DNA of 64,000 nucleotides from Chinchilla lanigera (lineage: Eukaryota > Chordata > Mammalia > Rodentia > Chinchillidae), in NCBI RefSeq assembly GCF_000276665.1, contig NW_004955477.1, positions 3,965,893 through 4,029,892 on the forward strand, in the 5' to 3' direction. Each line of letters begins with the position of its first letter. Positions within the stretch are counted from its first letter, which is position 1. Below are positions 1-13,115 of this stretch, piece after piece. The notes beneath the pieces were generated by a model. It worked only from the letters and a program-made list of their open reading frames with translations, searched no databases and was not told where the DNA came from. Both the position numbers and the translations under genes were made by a program.

Positions 1-3000
1 GAAAACTAGCTCCTTTACTTTGGTACGCTTCGGATGTACTCATTTTTTCTAACAACAACAACAAACAAACAAGACTGACATCTTTTGCTTAGTTCTCAAC
101 AGAAAGCCTGCTCTCATTTAGTAAATTTATGAAGTCTGTGTATTTTAGAGCATCCCAATAACTTTGAGATTACATATTTTAGAAGAAATTATAATTATTA
201 TACGATGGACTAGTTCATAGTCCTTCACACTGCTTAGTCTATCAATACTCTTTTATTTTTTCCAAGGTATGATGTGCTATAATAAATTTATATACCATGG
301 GCTAGGGTGATGCTAATCGCATATAAGTTTAACAATGTAATATTTACTCCTGAAAACCATCTTTTCTGGAATAACCCTGATTTATGGCAACCCTAGATAC
401 ATGAACTGTGTCCTGTGTGAAGCTCCCACTTGGTGTTTACCATTTTCTCCTATCATACGTACTGTCCAAGCTATTAAATTTTACATTTGCTTGAGGACTT
501 TATAAACATCCAGAATGTGTAGTATATACATTAAGATAAAACTGCCAGCCAGAAATCATGGCTGTAACTTTCATGACGGTAAGGGTTTCTGGCTCATGGA
601 CTCTTAATGGTAACAAAGTTTAGTAACTTGTTTGGCTTTTTTAAAGGAGACCATTAATTGCATTCTCAATTGGGTACTATCAGATGTACAGCAGTGCCAT
701 TTTGCTCATTATGGTCCAAATGGCTCTACTAATGACACATTAACCAAATTAGAGATTCCCTTGAAATTTAAGTAAAATCAGACATCCCATATATATGTCT
801 CCAAATCCTTTAAGAACCATTCCCCCTCCCCGAATCACTAAATAATATAAGCATCAGTTCAGATGGAAATGCAGTCAAGTAGAAGGTCTTTGACTTCAAA
901 GAGAGTTGATAATATGAGAAAGATAACTAAGTTTAAAAGATATTTGCAAGCTACTGGCATCTTATTGACTTTAAACAAGGCGGTAAGGTTGCTATCCCAG
1001 GCCTGTTAGCTGGAAGAGTGAGTGAGTTGTCAGGATATCCTTATGGTGATATAAATCTAACACCCTGTACCAGAAGGCTGTGAGTATCACTTGCCTTTTA
1101 ACTACCTCAAATCTATTTCTTCTGGAGTACCATAGTTTCCAGAAGAGACAAGTTCTTCATCTGTTGATGCGTTTATTATTGTAGTACTCAATAGGGAAGC
1201 AACAGAACCAATAAATACCAAGTCTCCAAAGAAGAAAGAAAAATGAAACCATTAGAAAATCCTTTGCAAAACCCTAATTGTCATTCTCATGCTGTAGATA
1301 GTAGACAGATTCTTAGTCACAATGAAATGTGATAAAACTGTAATGCATTTTCGTAGAAATGACGGAGATGATTTCTGGGAGTGAGGGAGCAGAGGCTGGA
1401 TTCAGTGTGTGCTGGTGGAAGTTACTTCAATCCCACTCACTCACTGATTCCCTCTGGCCCAGGGAATGGTTTGACCAACAGCAGGAGAAATGCCTGCAGG
1501 TGTGAGCACCGGGGAGGGAGAGAATGAGCCCAGGCAATGGGTCAAATTAAAAATCCTGGGCAAAACAGTTCAGAACCTGGAAATGGGCTACCACAATTGG
1601 ACCTTGAACTTTGAAAAGCAAAACACTAAAAACAGACAAATGCAAAAAATTCACTGTGATTTTTGAAAAAGTTCATGAAGGATGATTGGATGAAAAGAAG
1701 GATTCCTATCTAAAAATATCAACAACTCACCTTATGAATTAAGGACTCTAACCATAGGAATTACATGCAAGGAGAATTTGGCTCTGCATAAGGAGTTTGT
1801 AATAATCATATCTGTCCCACAATACAATGTGCTACCTGGAGAGATACAGCACCCTGGAAAATCTGCACAACTCCTTCTGGAAGCTAAAAGAGGATCAGAA
1901 CAAAGATGTCTAGCAAATATTTGATCCTCAGGTATTTGCTGATCTCATGGTGGCAGCAGGGGTGATGGTGTGGTGATGGTAGTGTTGATGGTGGTGATAG
2001 CCATGGTGGTGATGGTAGATGTGGGGGCGGTGGTGACTGGGGGAATAAATAGTGGGGTGGCGGGGATGACAGTGGAGGCAGTGTTGGAATAGCTGCTGAG
2101 ATAATAGTGATAATGTGAACAGCAGTAGCGGTGACAGTGACAGTGGTGGTGGGAATGGTGGCAGATGGGGCAAATGTGTGAATGGAGTCACTCCAAACCT
2201 GAGCGTTCATGACTCCATGAAGAGTTGTCAGATATATTTATGTTAACAAACACGGAGAAGGAGTTCAAATCAATGACAAATCATTTTAAGTCAACATGGC
2301 ATCTTCTGAGAAATATAGGTAATGTAAGCTAATGACATTTTTTCATTAAGTAATTAATAAGGCCTTCAAGAAACTTTTCTCTTTGCACACCCCATCCCAT
2401 GATAGTTTCACAGTTTCCTTCACTAATCTTTAAGAGTTTCTGTAACACCATAATTAGGACTTGCTGCTATGGAGCAACCAGTCCCTGCTCCTGTGAGCAC
2501 AATTAACAGTGTCATTATTGTTCATAAGTTCTGAGTATGACAAGGGTACAAAAACATTTGATAAAACCACTTCTACATTCTCCACTCCCACCCAGGGTTT
2601 ATACATCTCCAACATCCTTCCAGAAACTGTCAGACTAAGATCATTCCTGCTGGTATGGAAAACCCCAGACCCTGAGAGATGGGATATGATGAAGATTCTA
2701 TTACTGGGTTGTTTGGGTGGTGATCACAGGAATATACAGGATGCTCAGTACAATTTTTCTTCTATCTTAGAATCTCCTTTTAAGTGCTTTTCCGGATCCC
2801 TCATTAAGCCATTTGTGAATTTAGCTAAACCTGCCTTGAACTTGTCTACCACTTGCCTTGCATAAGCTCTAGCGGACGATCCCATATGCAGTTATATAAA
2901 TGCCTTGCTTTGATTTATTCTAAACACAACCTCCTCCAAGCTTTGAGGGGCTTGTTTTACTAGGCCGTCTCACCATGTCCTCTCTTTCCTTCTCAGGAAT

Positions 3001-3672
3001 ATTCAAAGATGAAAAAGTGGCTGTTACATTTTCTGTGTTGATTAACTTTATCTTGGGCACTATAGAAACAAGAATATTTCCTGAGATTGGTTTGAAAGCA
3101 GGGTTAAATAAGCCCAGAGCTAGATAAAAACATTCCCTGCTCTCACTTATTGCTTCTGAAAGCTAACAAGCACAAAAGCCAGAAGCCTTGGGGGCCTCAG
3201 GCCATGCATACATAGGAGGCTGCGGAAGAATTTCAGTTCCAGAGGAAGCTCTTGTCTAAAACTGAGTGCAGCTTATTCAGATTCCCTTCTAGTAAAGCTT
3301 GCCTTGCAAAGAGAAAGAAATGGTGCCTATTAGCTTCAAAGAAGCTAGAATTCCAAGGCTTCCTCCTCTGTCAAACTCAAAGCTAAATGCATTTTTTTTA
3401 TTGTTATTGTCCTCATCTCACTGAAAATATTGCACCCTTCAATAGAGAAGATTCTTTATCTATTTAAACCAAATGGTACCACTTCTTCTGTGCAATAGTT
3501 AAGATTCACTTAACTATTCACTTAAGGTACCCTGGTGTGTGGGGCTTGTTCAAGGTGGACATACAGGACTTCTCCATCCTGAGTTTCTAGCACATTCTTT
3601 CTGCTGCCCAATTTCTTACTGCTTGGTCCATCCAAGAACATCAGGAGAACGTTCTGGAGATGGCTCCCTTAC
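1..3672. other. ADAM12 intron after exon ~12 (part)
   Basis: AT-rich intron with a GGT/GAT minisatellite near 1940-2170. The next disintegrin exon is not seen. No other feature is supported in 1-1930 or 2200-3600. Confidence 0.7.
1937..2172 (+). repeat. degenerate GGT/GAT-type minisatellite
   Basis: About 230 bp of imperfect GGTGGTGAT-like triplet units. The opposite strand reads as His/Pro/Thr-rich ORFs, which are artefacts of the repeat. Confidence 0.8.
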
Positions 3673-3850
3673 CTCCGGCTCCCCACAGTCACACTCTTCT
3701 CCTTCTTCAACGTATCCGTTCCCACACTTCTGGCCCCCAAAAGCCTGCTTGACTTCAGGTAGGTTGAAGAGGCACATCCCCATCCCTTTCTCCAGGCTGG
3801 TCTCCAGGTCCTTCCTGCTGCAGCTGCTGAAGACCATGGGGAACGGGTAC
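3673..3850 (-). CDS. ADAM12: ADAM12 exon ~12 (end of protease domain, start of disintegrin domain)
   Basis: This 178-bp exon supplies the last base of a Gly codon and 59 codons. It begins YPFPMVFSSCSRKDLE, continues through the linker CLFNLPEVKQAFGG, and ends in the first disintegrin residues QKCGNGYVEEGEECDCGEPE. The paired cysteines of ECDC are typical of the disintegrin calcium-binding start. The acceptor is CCTTCTTAG before GTACCC and the donor is CCGGAG followed by GTAAGG. It leaves in phase 0. The exon carrying the rest of the disintegrin domain is not in the 3.7 kb that follow. Confidence 0.96.
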
Positions 3851-4430
3851 CTAAGAAGGAAGAGCCCAGTAGGAAGTCATCAGGGCACTGGATGGCCTTT
3901 CCTGGCTCCCTTGCTGCTACAAGACCACTTACTGGCAACACCTGCTCAGGTGTTCACCATGACTATCAATGAATAAAGGCTTCAATATACAGCATACGAG
4001 GCACGTTCTACTCATCCTGACATTTGTTCGCATGCAGTGCTGATACCACTGCCGAAAACAATGCTTTATCAAAAAAGAAATCATCATTTGCCATTTGTCA
4101 AATTAGTAACTTCAGACAGAGTCTCATTACAAGTGTCACCAATAGGTCCAGGTGAAGTGATGTAAGGGGATGTGAGTTCTTAGGACTTGTAGCTTATAAT
4201 AACAACACACACCATCTCCCTATTGGTTAGTGCCAAGAAAAAAAGTACAGATGGATGCTTATCAATCCCATGGCTTCAGGGACATATGGTCCACCATAGG
4301 TAAGGTCTTGCTGACATTGGCATTTAGGTCTACAAAGGAATGAATCACTGTCTTCCCCCAGTATAGGTGTAAGAGAATGGAAGTGGTTGGGAAATACATG
4401 CCCTGCACTTGCCTCTAAATTCCAGGGCTA

Positions 4431-4537
4431 GGGGCTGGGGATTTAGCTCAGCGGCACAGGGCCTGCCTGGCAAGCGCGACGTCATGAGTTCGATTTCCGG
4501 TACCAGAAAAAAACCAAAAAATAAAAAATAAAAAAAA
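4431..4537 (+). mobile_element. ID SINE with perfect 15-bp target-site duplication
   Basis: tRNA-derived rodent ID element: GGGGCTGGGGATTTAGCTCA carries the A box and GAGTTCGATTTCC the B box, followed by an A-rich tail. It is flanked by the exact repeat TAAATTCCAGGGCTA at 4416-4430 and 4538-4552. The perfect duplication suggests a fairly recent insertion. Confidence 0.95.
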
Positions 4538-4949
4538 TAAATTCCAGGGCTATAAGAGGTGTGACAGAGCCAGCCAGCTCTCCAGAAAGTCACGCTCCCC
4601 TTCTGTGGTCTAGAGGGCTGCCCAGGACCCTTGCACATGGTGGGCTGTGTGAGAAAGTACTGGCAGTAGAAATGTAAGCAGAAGTGATATGGGTTACTTT
4701 GGATCTGTGGTATTTAAGCAAGGATTCCTTCTCAATGTACTTTCTGTTTCTGGCAGCTGAGATTGGGGCATCCATGTTTTAGAAGATGGGGGAGTCAGAC
4801 ACAGCCCCTGCTCTTGACTCACGGTAGGGAGGGAGGCCATCTGGAGCCTTGAGCCCCAGAGTGTTCCAAGTAAGGCAGACAGACCTCCACTCTGGTACAC
4901 TGCTGAGAACTTAGGGTTTGATTCCTTCAGCAGATAGTGTCACACATAT

Positions 4950-5362
4950 GATTTAAGTGTGTTCCCCAGAAGTTCATGTGCTAGAAGCTTGATCCCAGTG
5001 TGCTGCTGTTGAGTGGCATGAGGTCTTTAATAGATGGGGCCTAGTGGAAGTTGGTTAGGTCATAGGGGTGCTGCCCTCAGTAGGGATTAGTGTTGTTCTT
5101 GAGGAAACCTAATTAATTCCCTCTAAGAGTGAGATGTAAAAACAGCAAGCCTGGCATTTGAATGCCTCTTGCTTCCTGCCTTGCAATAGCACCTTCCCCC
5201 TTGCATGCTCATTTATCATTGTGATGACATCCTCTATGAGGCCCTCACCAGAACTGAGCATGCTCTTGAGCCTTCAAAGCCTCCAGGAAGTAAACCTCTT
5301 TTTTTAATCAATATCCCAGAATCAAGTATTTTGTTATAGCAACATAAATGGACCAATATAGT
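4950..5362 (+). mobile_element. MaLR-type solo LTR (MST/THE1-like)
   Basis: The pattern is typical of MaLR LTRs: GTGTTCCCCAGAAGTTCATG near the start, GAGGCCCTCACCAGAA in the middle, then AAACCTCTTTTTTT and TATTTTGTTATAGCAACA at the end. It is degraded and has no internal retroviral genes. The subfamily name needs a RepeatMasker run. Confidence 0.75.
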
Positions 5363-6395
5363 CACCAACAAAGACAGTGTGTAATTTCCTTTTACACATG
5401 CATTTTCCTATGTCTTGAGATGGCAAGGGACAGGCATACCAGAGACCCAGAAGGTTTTATTACTCAATGAGCAAGCTTCCTGGAGAGCAGGCTCAAACCT
5501 TCTCTCACCAAGGAGACATTTATAGGATGACATTATAATTAGGTCTCAATGAATTAGCCAAAACAGTACAGGCTGCTACATGTCCCTGAATATAGTAGAC
5601 TAACCACCTCACAATGACCAAGGGTGGCAATATTTTGAGACCAGGACTATTTCCATGGCTAAAATGATGATACAGCTGTTTACCCAAATGTTGTCTGTTA
5701 ATCTCAGATTATTACCTCTAGAATATGATTCTAACCCACAAGTAAATTAAGGCATGAAAGTTCTGCTCTATTGGATGTAAAGGAAATACACAGAGACTGA
5801 TCTGTAGGACTGTAACGAAGTTCCCATTGAAACCTGTACAACTTTTCTTGCTGGATAGATTGATTATTCCCAGTACCAAAATGATGCTGAACAGCTCCAA
5901 CAAACTACAGACTATAAAATTTTCAATGTAGAAGGCTTTGTGTTGAAGAGGTTGGTACGTTAGCCAGGGAATTTAGGACAGTTCTTCTCTTTGCTAAGAA
6001 ATACACTTCATTAAGATCTAGATTAGATCTTCTTCTATATTTGTGATTATTCCTAGGACATGTGTGTTCCCAGACCTGACCTGTGGGACTGAGGCTCCAT
6101 TTCAGTGATATGCAACTCAGTGGCAGGATGACAAACTGATCAGTTCATTCTGGAAGGGAACTGATTTCTGGAAAATGTCTGAGTTAATTAGAAAAGACAG
6201 TAGGATAAGGTGTTAGTCTCAAGAAGGCTTACAGCAAGAATAACAGTAGTTGAGAGAAGCTGGAAGAAAGTGTGGCTTGAATCATCCTGTCCCACAGGGA
6301 GCCAAGAAGGTCTGCAGGCCTCAGGAGATGGAGAGCTGAGACCAGCTCCACCCACCAAGCTTAGACAAGTCCATGCCATCCCACAGTCTTTCAAA

Positions 6396-6410
6396 CACAC
6401 ACACACACAC
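6396..6410 (+). repeat. short (AC)n microsatellite
   Basis: About seven AC units in AAACACACACACACACACGC. Confidence 0.8.
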
Positions 6411-7002
6411 GCATGCACCGTGCATACACTTTGGTGCTTTTGGTGGGGAGGTGGACATTAACAAGAAGGGATAGAAACAAGGTAAATGAGATTAGTTTAA
6501 GAGTGTGGATTAAGCTTTGGTTTGGAGAGAATAGAACAGAACATATTTGGCAAAAATACCCTTTGTGTCCTGTCCTAGGTACCATCAGATGGAAGTACAG
6601 TGATCTGCATGATAATAAACTCTTATTTCCCTCAGCCATTTCTTTCTTTTGAGGGATGAAGCCCATGTGTTTTTAAAGTTCTCTCTTCTTAGAACCTAGG
6701 GAGATACTACCCAGAAGGGCATAGGCTTTTAGCTTGCTCTGGGGACCGGCTCAAAGGCACCCACCTCTGGAGGTGCTGCTGTTTTCACAAGGCAGCAGCA
6801 TCCTTGCCAGATGTCAGGTGAGGTTTCCATGAATTCCATGACCTGACAGATCCTTGCTCACCATGGATCACTCAGCACAGAGCAGGTCTACTCCAAGCAT
6901 GGCCCAGGCTCACCAGGGCTGCACCAGCCTTCATGGTTGGCACAGTGAAAACACCCAGGATGTAACCCTCTGCAAGAGCCAACACTTTCGTGTGTGTTTT
7001 GT

Positions 7003-7085
7003 TTTTGCACTGCTGGGACTTGAACCCTGGGCTTTGTGCATGGCAGGAAAGAACTGTACCACTGAGAATATTGCCACACACTGAG
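7003..7085 (-). mobile_element. old tRNA-derived SINE fragment
   Basis: The reverse strand resembles the ID head (CCACTGAG and TGAACCCTGGGCTT as inverted A/B-box remnants). It is diverged and sits next to a second such element. Confidence 0.55.
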
Positions 7086-7089
7086 AGCC

Positions 7090-7275
7090 TCACCTGGGTA
7101 CTGGGGATTGAACCCCGAAATACTCTACCACTGAGATACAGTCCAGCCCCTTTTCTCTTTTGAGACACAGTCTTGCTAACTTGCTAAATTGCCTAGACTG
7201 GGCTTAAACTTGTGATCCTCTATTTCAGTCTCCCAGAGTGCTGGGATTCCAGGTGTGTACCACCATGCTTGGCCC
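7090..7275 (-). mobile_element. B4-like SINE dimer (ID + B1)
   Basis: On the minus strand a B1 part (inverse of TCCCAGAGTGCTGGGATTCC) is followed by an ID part (inverse of TGGGGATTGAACCCCG). This is the B1-ID fusion layout known as B4. It is diverged. Confidence 0.75.
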
Positions 7276-7602
7276 AGAACACTCTGTTGACAAATGGTAA
7301 TGAGACCGAACAGCATTTTCTACCTACAGATGATCTTTGCCTCTTGCTATTTCACTCTGATAGAATATTCTAGGGCCCTCTTTGGGCATTTAGAGGAAGT
7401 CAGGAGAGGAAGGAAGTCAGCAATTTGCGACTCATCATCCAGTGATTCTGCAAGTATTTGCAGAATTCTACATCAGTAGATAAAACTGGGGACAGAAGAG
7501 TGCACAGAATATATGAAACCCCAGTGCGTTTGGAACTTACATTCCAGGAGGTGGAGTGGGATAAACAAGTTAAGGGAGGAGCATAAGGGTTGGAAAGGAA
7601 AG

Positions 7603-7747
7603 GGTTGAGGAGGAGGAGGAGGAAGAGGAAGAGGAAGAGAAGCAGGAGAAGAAGGAGTGAAGGAGGAGGAGAAGGAGGAGGAAGAGAAGGAGGAGGAAGA
7701 AAAAGAGAAGGAAGAGGAGGAGGAGGAGAAGGAAAAGGAAAATAAGA
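7603..7747 (+). repeat. polypurine (GGA/GAA)n tract
   Basis: About 145 bp almost entirely of A and G in GAG, GAA and GGA units, with only isolated pyrimidines. ADAM12 transcripts read the pyrimidine strand. Serine/phenylalanine-rich reverse ORFs here are artefacts. Confidence 0.9.
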
Positions 7748-8127
7748 CAGCAAGTGGGACAGGACATGCACTGGACTGGTGGAGGGGTGGACTCCACTGA
7801 GTGCCCACTAAAGAGACCTCCCTGAGAAGGGCGGCCCGTGAGCTCCTCACTTGAAGGACAAGAAGAAGGGTTGGGTGCCGTGGCAGCAGACCCTGAGCCA
7901 GGGTGTGGACAGATGCAACTGTCCTGGAGAAATTCATTCAGTGGTGGGAAACAGGCTGTTCTCACAAACATATACCCAGAGAGGCAGCTTGAGCCAGTCT
8001 GTCCTTGCTAAGAGACCAGGTCCATGGGTGGCGAGAAGGCACCAGAACATCATTCAGTATGGAGCTTTATCCCTACAGGAACTGCTTAATCGATATGAAA
8101 TTCTTAGAATGTGATAGTCAACCTTTA

Positions 8128-8510
8128 AGCCAATTTAACTTGTAATCCAGTAGTTCTTAGTACGTTCACAATGTTGTATAACTTTTTTCACTTTCTAATT
8201 CCAGAATATTTTCTTACTAAACAAATGCCATACCTGTTAAGCAGTCACTAATTCTCCTGTTCTCCCAGCCTCTGTCAGCTCTAATGTCCTTTCTGTCTTC
8301 ATTAATTTTCCTGTTCTGTTCATTCCACAATATGTGGCCTCTGTGTGGCTTCTTTCACTCAATATAGTATTTTCTTTTTAAAAATACAATATTTTCAATG
8401 TTCATTTACATCGCAGCACATATTGGAACTGCATTCTTTTTTATGGCTGAGTAGTATTCCATTGTAAGACTATACCACAGTTTATATGTTCATTAGTTAT
8501 TGTGGCCCAA
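8128..8510 (-). mobile_element. old L1 3'-region fragment
   Basis: The plus strand shows the antisense of an L1M-type 3' region, including TATGTGGCCTCTGTGTGGCT, TCTTTCACTCAATATAGTAT and TTTTTATGGCTGAGTAGTAT. Heavily diverged and without reading frames. Confidence 0.75.
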
Positions 8511-8839
8511 GGGATTTTGATGCCCATTAAAATTTGGGAACAACTCAACTAGATTTAAAATTGAAATGTTTTAAGGATAATACATGGACCAATGTTCACC
8601 TATCTGTGTCACAGTGAAAAATGCAATCCAGGTTCATCATAGACCATCTCTCATGTGCTTTGCTTAGAAAAGGTTCTGCTTGACACGGGTTCCATCTTCT
8701 AAGCAAAGCCCAATGCACTTCACTTGGAAAACCTTATCTGCCTTTAGGCATGGGCTGAAATTCCCGTCAGTATCTGTTTGTCTCTTCAAGCTGAATTCAA
8801 ACCAGGAATAGTGAGTTTTTAAATATCGTTTAGAATTAT

Positions 8840-8914
8840 GGGGCTGGGGATATAGCTCAGTGGCATAAGCATCTGCTTGGCAAGCACAAGGTCATGAGTT
8901 CAATCGCCGGTACT

Positions 8915-8947
<33 letters not shown>
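8840..8947 (+). mobile_element. ID SINE with about 32-bp A tail
   Basis: GGGGCTGGGGATATAGCTCA head followed by a pure A run. AGAATTAT repeats flank it at 8832-8839 and 8948-8955. The uninterrupted A tail suggests a young copy. Confidence 0.93.
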
Positions 8948-8950
<3 letters not shown>

Positions 8951-11799
8951 ATTATAGTGAACAGGTGAATTGTCATGCTGCACATTAAAGCAGGACAGTG
9001 TTTGTGAGCAAAGTGATGCTGCCCTTCGGCTTGCCTCCAAATCCACAGTATGATAGTGCTGCCTTCCTGTCATTTATATTTTTCCTTTTTTATTTAGTAG
9101 CTTTATTGCTTGGAGCATTTATAAAGGGAACACTAAATTAAGCTATGGAGCTTCTCATGACATCAAAGATCTTGTGCAGCCCGTGGTCTGTATTTATAAA
9201 GACAAGCCTCAGTTTCTTCCATAACTTTTGGCAAGCTCATCACAATGTCCTTTCTAATATGTCTAATAAATTATCCCAAATGTGCCAGGACAGCAGCTAA
9301 CTGAATTGACATATAGTGATGATAGACTGGGGCAAAGCAATAAAATTGGAAAATTACTCAGAAAAGAAGCTGCTATGCATGATACTTTCCCTTGGCATAG
9401 AATGCTTTAAAATAATTATACCTGAGACCCAGGAAAAAAAAGTACAGCTTTCAGCTCAGGGGCAGAGAATTTATCTCAGACACCATGGCAAGGTGACAGT
9501 GGCCCCTGCTTGGATGTGACCTTGTTTGCTAGGCTTTTGCTTTGTTATCTAATATTTAACTACCAGGGACACTTGGGGCAAGTTTACTGTGCTACACACA
9601 AGGTTAGCAATAAAAAGAGGATGAAATGGAAAGCTGGATGATTTGGGTGAAAGAAAAAAACCCTCCCACTTTAAAAAGGAGGAATGCCACTTAGAGCTTC
9701 CCACCACGATGCACTCATGGCTTAATATCCCCGCTGTCACAAACTGCCAGGTAAAACATTAGGAGGGGTTACTCTTACTTTGACAAATCTGCAGCCCGAA
9801 AATTCCTTTCTTGTAGGAGCCTATTGTTCGTGTCACAGCTATATGCTTGGGGTGAATCGTACTAGGCCAATTTATCAAACTTGACAGGAGAAGTCGAAAG
9901 TTATCTGCCTTGTGAGAGCTTCCTCTGGGAAGTATACCGAGACAACTGCTTTTCTTGTTGGAAATGAGACAGCCAGGGAAAGTAGCTGTAATCAGGGTGC
10001 ATTCAGAGGGGCTCAGGTCACAGTCGCCGCTGTTTCAGTGATTGTGCTGCCTCGTTAACGTCTGATGTGGAAGTCTTGGTTTCCTGCTCCAAGCTTGGGG
10101 GCTGCCGTCCATCCGGGTGCTGACCGCCGGAAGAAGTAGGAGTGACGGAGGAGAAAGGACGAGGCGGCAGGCAGTTGCTGCGAATTGCTTGGAGCGGACA
10201 CAAGTGTGTGATAGAAAAGCCAGTCTGCAGGCAAATGGGCATGGGAAGCCATCCTGGTCTCTTTAAATTGATTGGAAACAAAACAAAACAAAGCTCATAT
10301 TGGCCACAGCTAACAAATGTTCACAGGGTGAAGGACTAACTGGCTTTGGAAAATGGATCGCTGATGCTCTGCCTCCTGTTGGTTTCTTCTGCAGGCAAAA
10401 ATGGAGTGTTACTTATGCCCAACAGCGGAAGCCACAGGTTGAGCAGACCTGGCGGATGAATCCCCTGGCCTGGGTGCACAGCATGGAGGAGGTCATACCT
10501 GGATGCCTCATCTCTCAGCACTGCACTAAGCCTCGAGACTTACATCTATGGAGCCTTAGGGCACAACCACTACCACCTCACATGCTCTGAATGAGGGTGA
10601 GCAAGCTATAACCCCAAACTCGAAAATTTGGTTAACTTCACAGGGATGTCTGCTACCAGTGCTGATAAGAAAAAGATGTTTCTTTTTCTCAGGAGGAATC
10701 GCTACTTTGGCTATTTTAAATTATGGACTGCGACTGCCTTGTGCATTTTCATGCTTAGAAACATTTCTAATATGATGCAGAATGCATTATAATTGTAGCC
10801 AAAATGTAGCAATCTTTAATCTGTAAAACCACAACTACAAGGAAACTTGAGAGCAGAGTGGTTCAGAAGGGAAAGGAATGATCAAGTGGTTAAATATCAT
10901 CCCTTAATTTAATTAGTATATGGTGTTAAAGCAGCAGAAAGACCCTGGCCTATCCTGGAAGGGCCAAGTTTTCTCTAGCTCAGTAAGAATATGGACTCGG
11001 TAGCATCAACAACCAACCACACCACCACAGACTACACATGCGAAGGTGCTGCTCAGGCAGCTGGGAGCTGCCGTGTGGTTAAGTTTTAGTTTCTGGAAAG
11101 TTTTCCAAATGTTTCTCCAAAACTCATCTCACAGGTGCATGCCACATATTCTGTCTTTCCATCCCACTGGCAATGCCAGGCAGCAAGCTCAGAATGGGAT
11201 ACAGCCACTAACGAGACCCCGTTCTCAGAGAAGACAGGCTAACGTGTAACGCTTTATCGTTCTCACTGCAACTAGCATGATGGGATTTTTTTAAGTTTAT
11301 CACTCAATCTTCCTGGTCCAGAGCCCATTCTACCCCTTTCCAGTCTCTTTAGGGCCACAAGCCCCACCTTAATGCCATCTTCCTTCCCAAGTGAGGGCCA
11401 GAAGTGAGAAGATGCAAGACGTCACAGGAGGGGTGGCTTTTGGTCAGCCAGGTTTCAAATCAAAGATTCTAGGATCAGCATGAGAAATACCTTTAGGTCT
11501 TTTCACAACTGTGCCTGTGAATAGAAACTCATAACCCCCACACACAAAATTCATATGCAAGCAGGTAGATAGCTGTATCGGGCCAGGTGATGGTGTCTGC
11601 ACTCCCAGGCCCTGGCCTCACCTTCAGGGGCAAGGCAGGAAGCAGTACCACTTAAGGTCACCCGTTTCCGAGCTTTTGACTTCCTCTCGCCCCGATGTGA
11701 GGGTGCATGAGCGTGGATACTAACGCAAGTTATGGCTTCTTTGGTGAACCCCTGCTGTGGACTGCGAGCTTGGTGGACTTTCTCTCCCATTGATACCCT

Positions 11800-11900
11800 C
11801 CTATTTTATAGATGAGACTGGGGCACCCAGTGATTAGGTACCTTACCAGGGTCATGTGTTCCAGAGATGGACAAAACACAGACTTCAGACTGGAAGGCCT
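11800..11900 (-). mobile_element. MIR SINE fragment
   Basis: TTTTATAGATGAGACTGGGG through CCAGGGTCATGTG matches the inverse of the MIR core in order. Ancient and diverged. Confidence 0.55.
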
Positions 11901-12930
11901 GTGTTTTTTTATTCAATCAGAAAACCTTGAGGGTTGTCAGGCGCTACCCCTGGGGCAGGGGCCTCAGGCAGCACCTGGCACAGGTGGCTGTGCTACAGAG
12001 ATGAGCACTGGTGGAGGAGACCGGCAGCTGCCTGGGTAGATCCAGGCTCCCTGGAGCCTGCTGCAAATACCAGCAAATCCTGAGGCCTGTCCTCCCTCCC
12101 TTCCAAGTGAACCTCGAAGCACTTCCCTAAAGACCCTTGGTGTAAGGCCCAGTCTTGGGATTTATTCAGCACACTTGAGGTCACGTGCGCACCTGCATGT
12201 CCCCAAGGGAGGCTGGGAGTCTGTTCAGACCCTAATGAGCTACAGGCTGGGGAAACAGGAACCCACCGCAGGAGCAGAGCGATTCCCTGCAGTGTGATGG
12301 GGAGAGAGGCAGACCTGACCCACTCACTCAGCCACTGCAGGACGCACAGGGCAGGGAACTGAGAACACTGGTTCAGAAGATAGCACGGGACCTGGTGAAG
12401 GTAACAGGGCAGCGCAGCCTCACACCCATCCTGGGACCAGAAAGTGATCCTATCGGTCTTGGATCTGCATCTAGTGAGCCTACCAGATAGATTGCAGAAG
12501 GCTAAGGGAGTCACAAGCCAGGAGTGAGTGATCAAAATGCCCTTAACAATTTCACTTGTTAATAGCAAAGAGCTGGGATACAGAGTGGTGCCATCTGTAG
12601 CACATTACAATTCACGGTCTTCACATGTGAACTTTGACCTCTGCCCAGCTCCCTGGAAACCAATTAAAGTGCAAATATAATTTCCTAGAAAGCTTAATGA
12701 AAAGATACCAACTGAGCCTGTCAGTTGAGAGATGCCCAGGAGGCTTCTAGATGTTACCAGCTTTTCACTTTGATGCTGTGATTCTGTTTCCTCTTGAACT
12801 AAGACCTGCAAAGCAAAGAATACAAGGGCAGGGGTTGTAGCATCCCCACTGAAGGGACCTCAGTTGCTCACCTCAGTTGCTCAGTAGCCTTGTATTAGAC
12901 GAGATGCTCAGCTTTGTTAAAAGGAAAGAC

Positions 12931-13115
12931 GGCTACTGGGCACAGTGGCGCATGTCTATAATTCCAACAGTTTGAGAGCCTGAAGCAGGAGGATGGAAAG
13001 TTTGAGACCAGTTTAAGCAATTTAGCAAGAATCTGTCTCAAAACAAAAATATAAAAAAGGGCTGGCCATGTAGCTCAATGTGAAGGACATGGGTTCAGCT
13101 CCCAGTACTACAGAA
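12931..13115 (+). mobile_element. B4-like SINE dimer (B1 + ID)
   Basis: B1 part (GGGCACAGTGGCGCATGTCT) is followed by an A-rich linker and an ID part (GGGCTGGCCATGTAGCTCAA). Diverged fusion SINE. Confidence 0.8.

Noticed and set aside
1884..2210. His/Pro/Thr-rich minus-strand ORFs
   Set aside because: Produced by the GGT/GAT minisatellite.
2509..2865. 118-codon plus-strand ORF
   Set aside because: No recognisable domain, not on the gene strand, no splice or promoter context; consistent with chance.
1..3600. Next disintegrin exon of ADAM12
   Set aside because: I searched for the ECMNRCC-type cysteine-rich coding sequence on the minus strand and did not find it.
3539..3976. 145-codon plus-strand ORF over exon ~12
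   Set aside because: It is the complementary strand of the conserved ADAM12 disintegrin exon; conservation and splice sites are on the minus strand.
4431..4537. tRNA gene call from A and B box motifs (also at the other ID copies)
   Set aside because: The sequences are ID SINEs with A-rich tails and target duplications; they do not fold into a complete cloverleaf by eye.
7400..7971. Long Ser/Phe/Leu-rich minus-strand ORFs
   Set aside because: Produced by the polypurine tract; low-complexity translation.
11993..12568. 191-codon minus-strand ORF in intron ~11
   Set aside because: Longest open frame in the window, but its composition is unremarkable, I recognise no domain, and no splice sites join it to ADAM12; GC-richer sequence makes longer chance ORFs.
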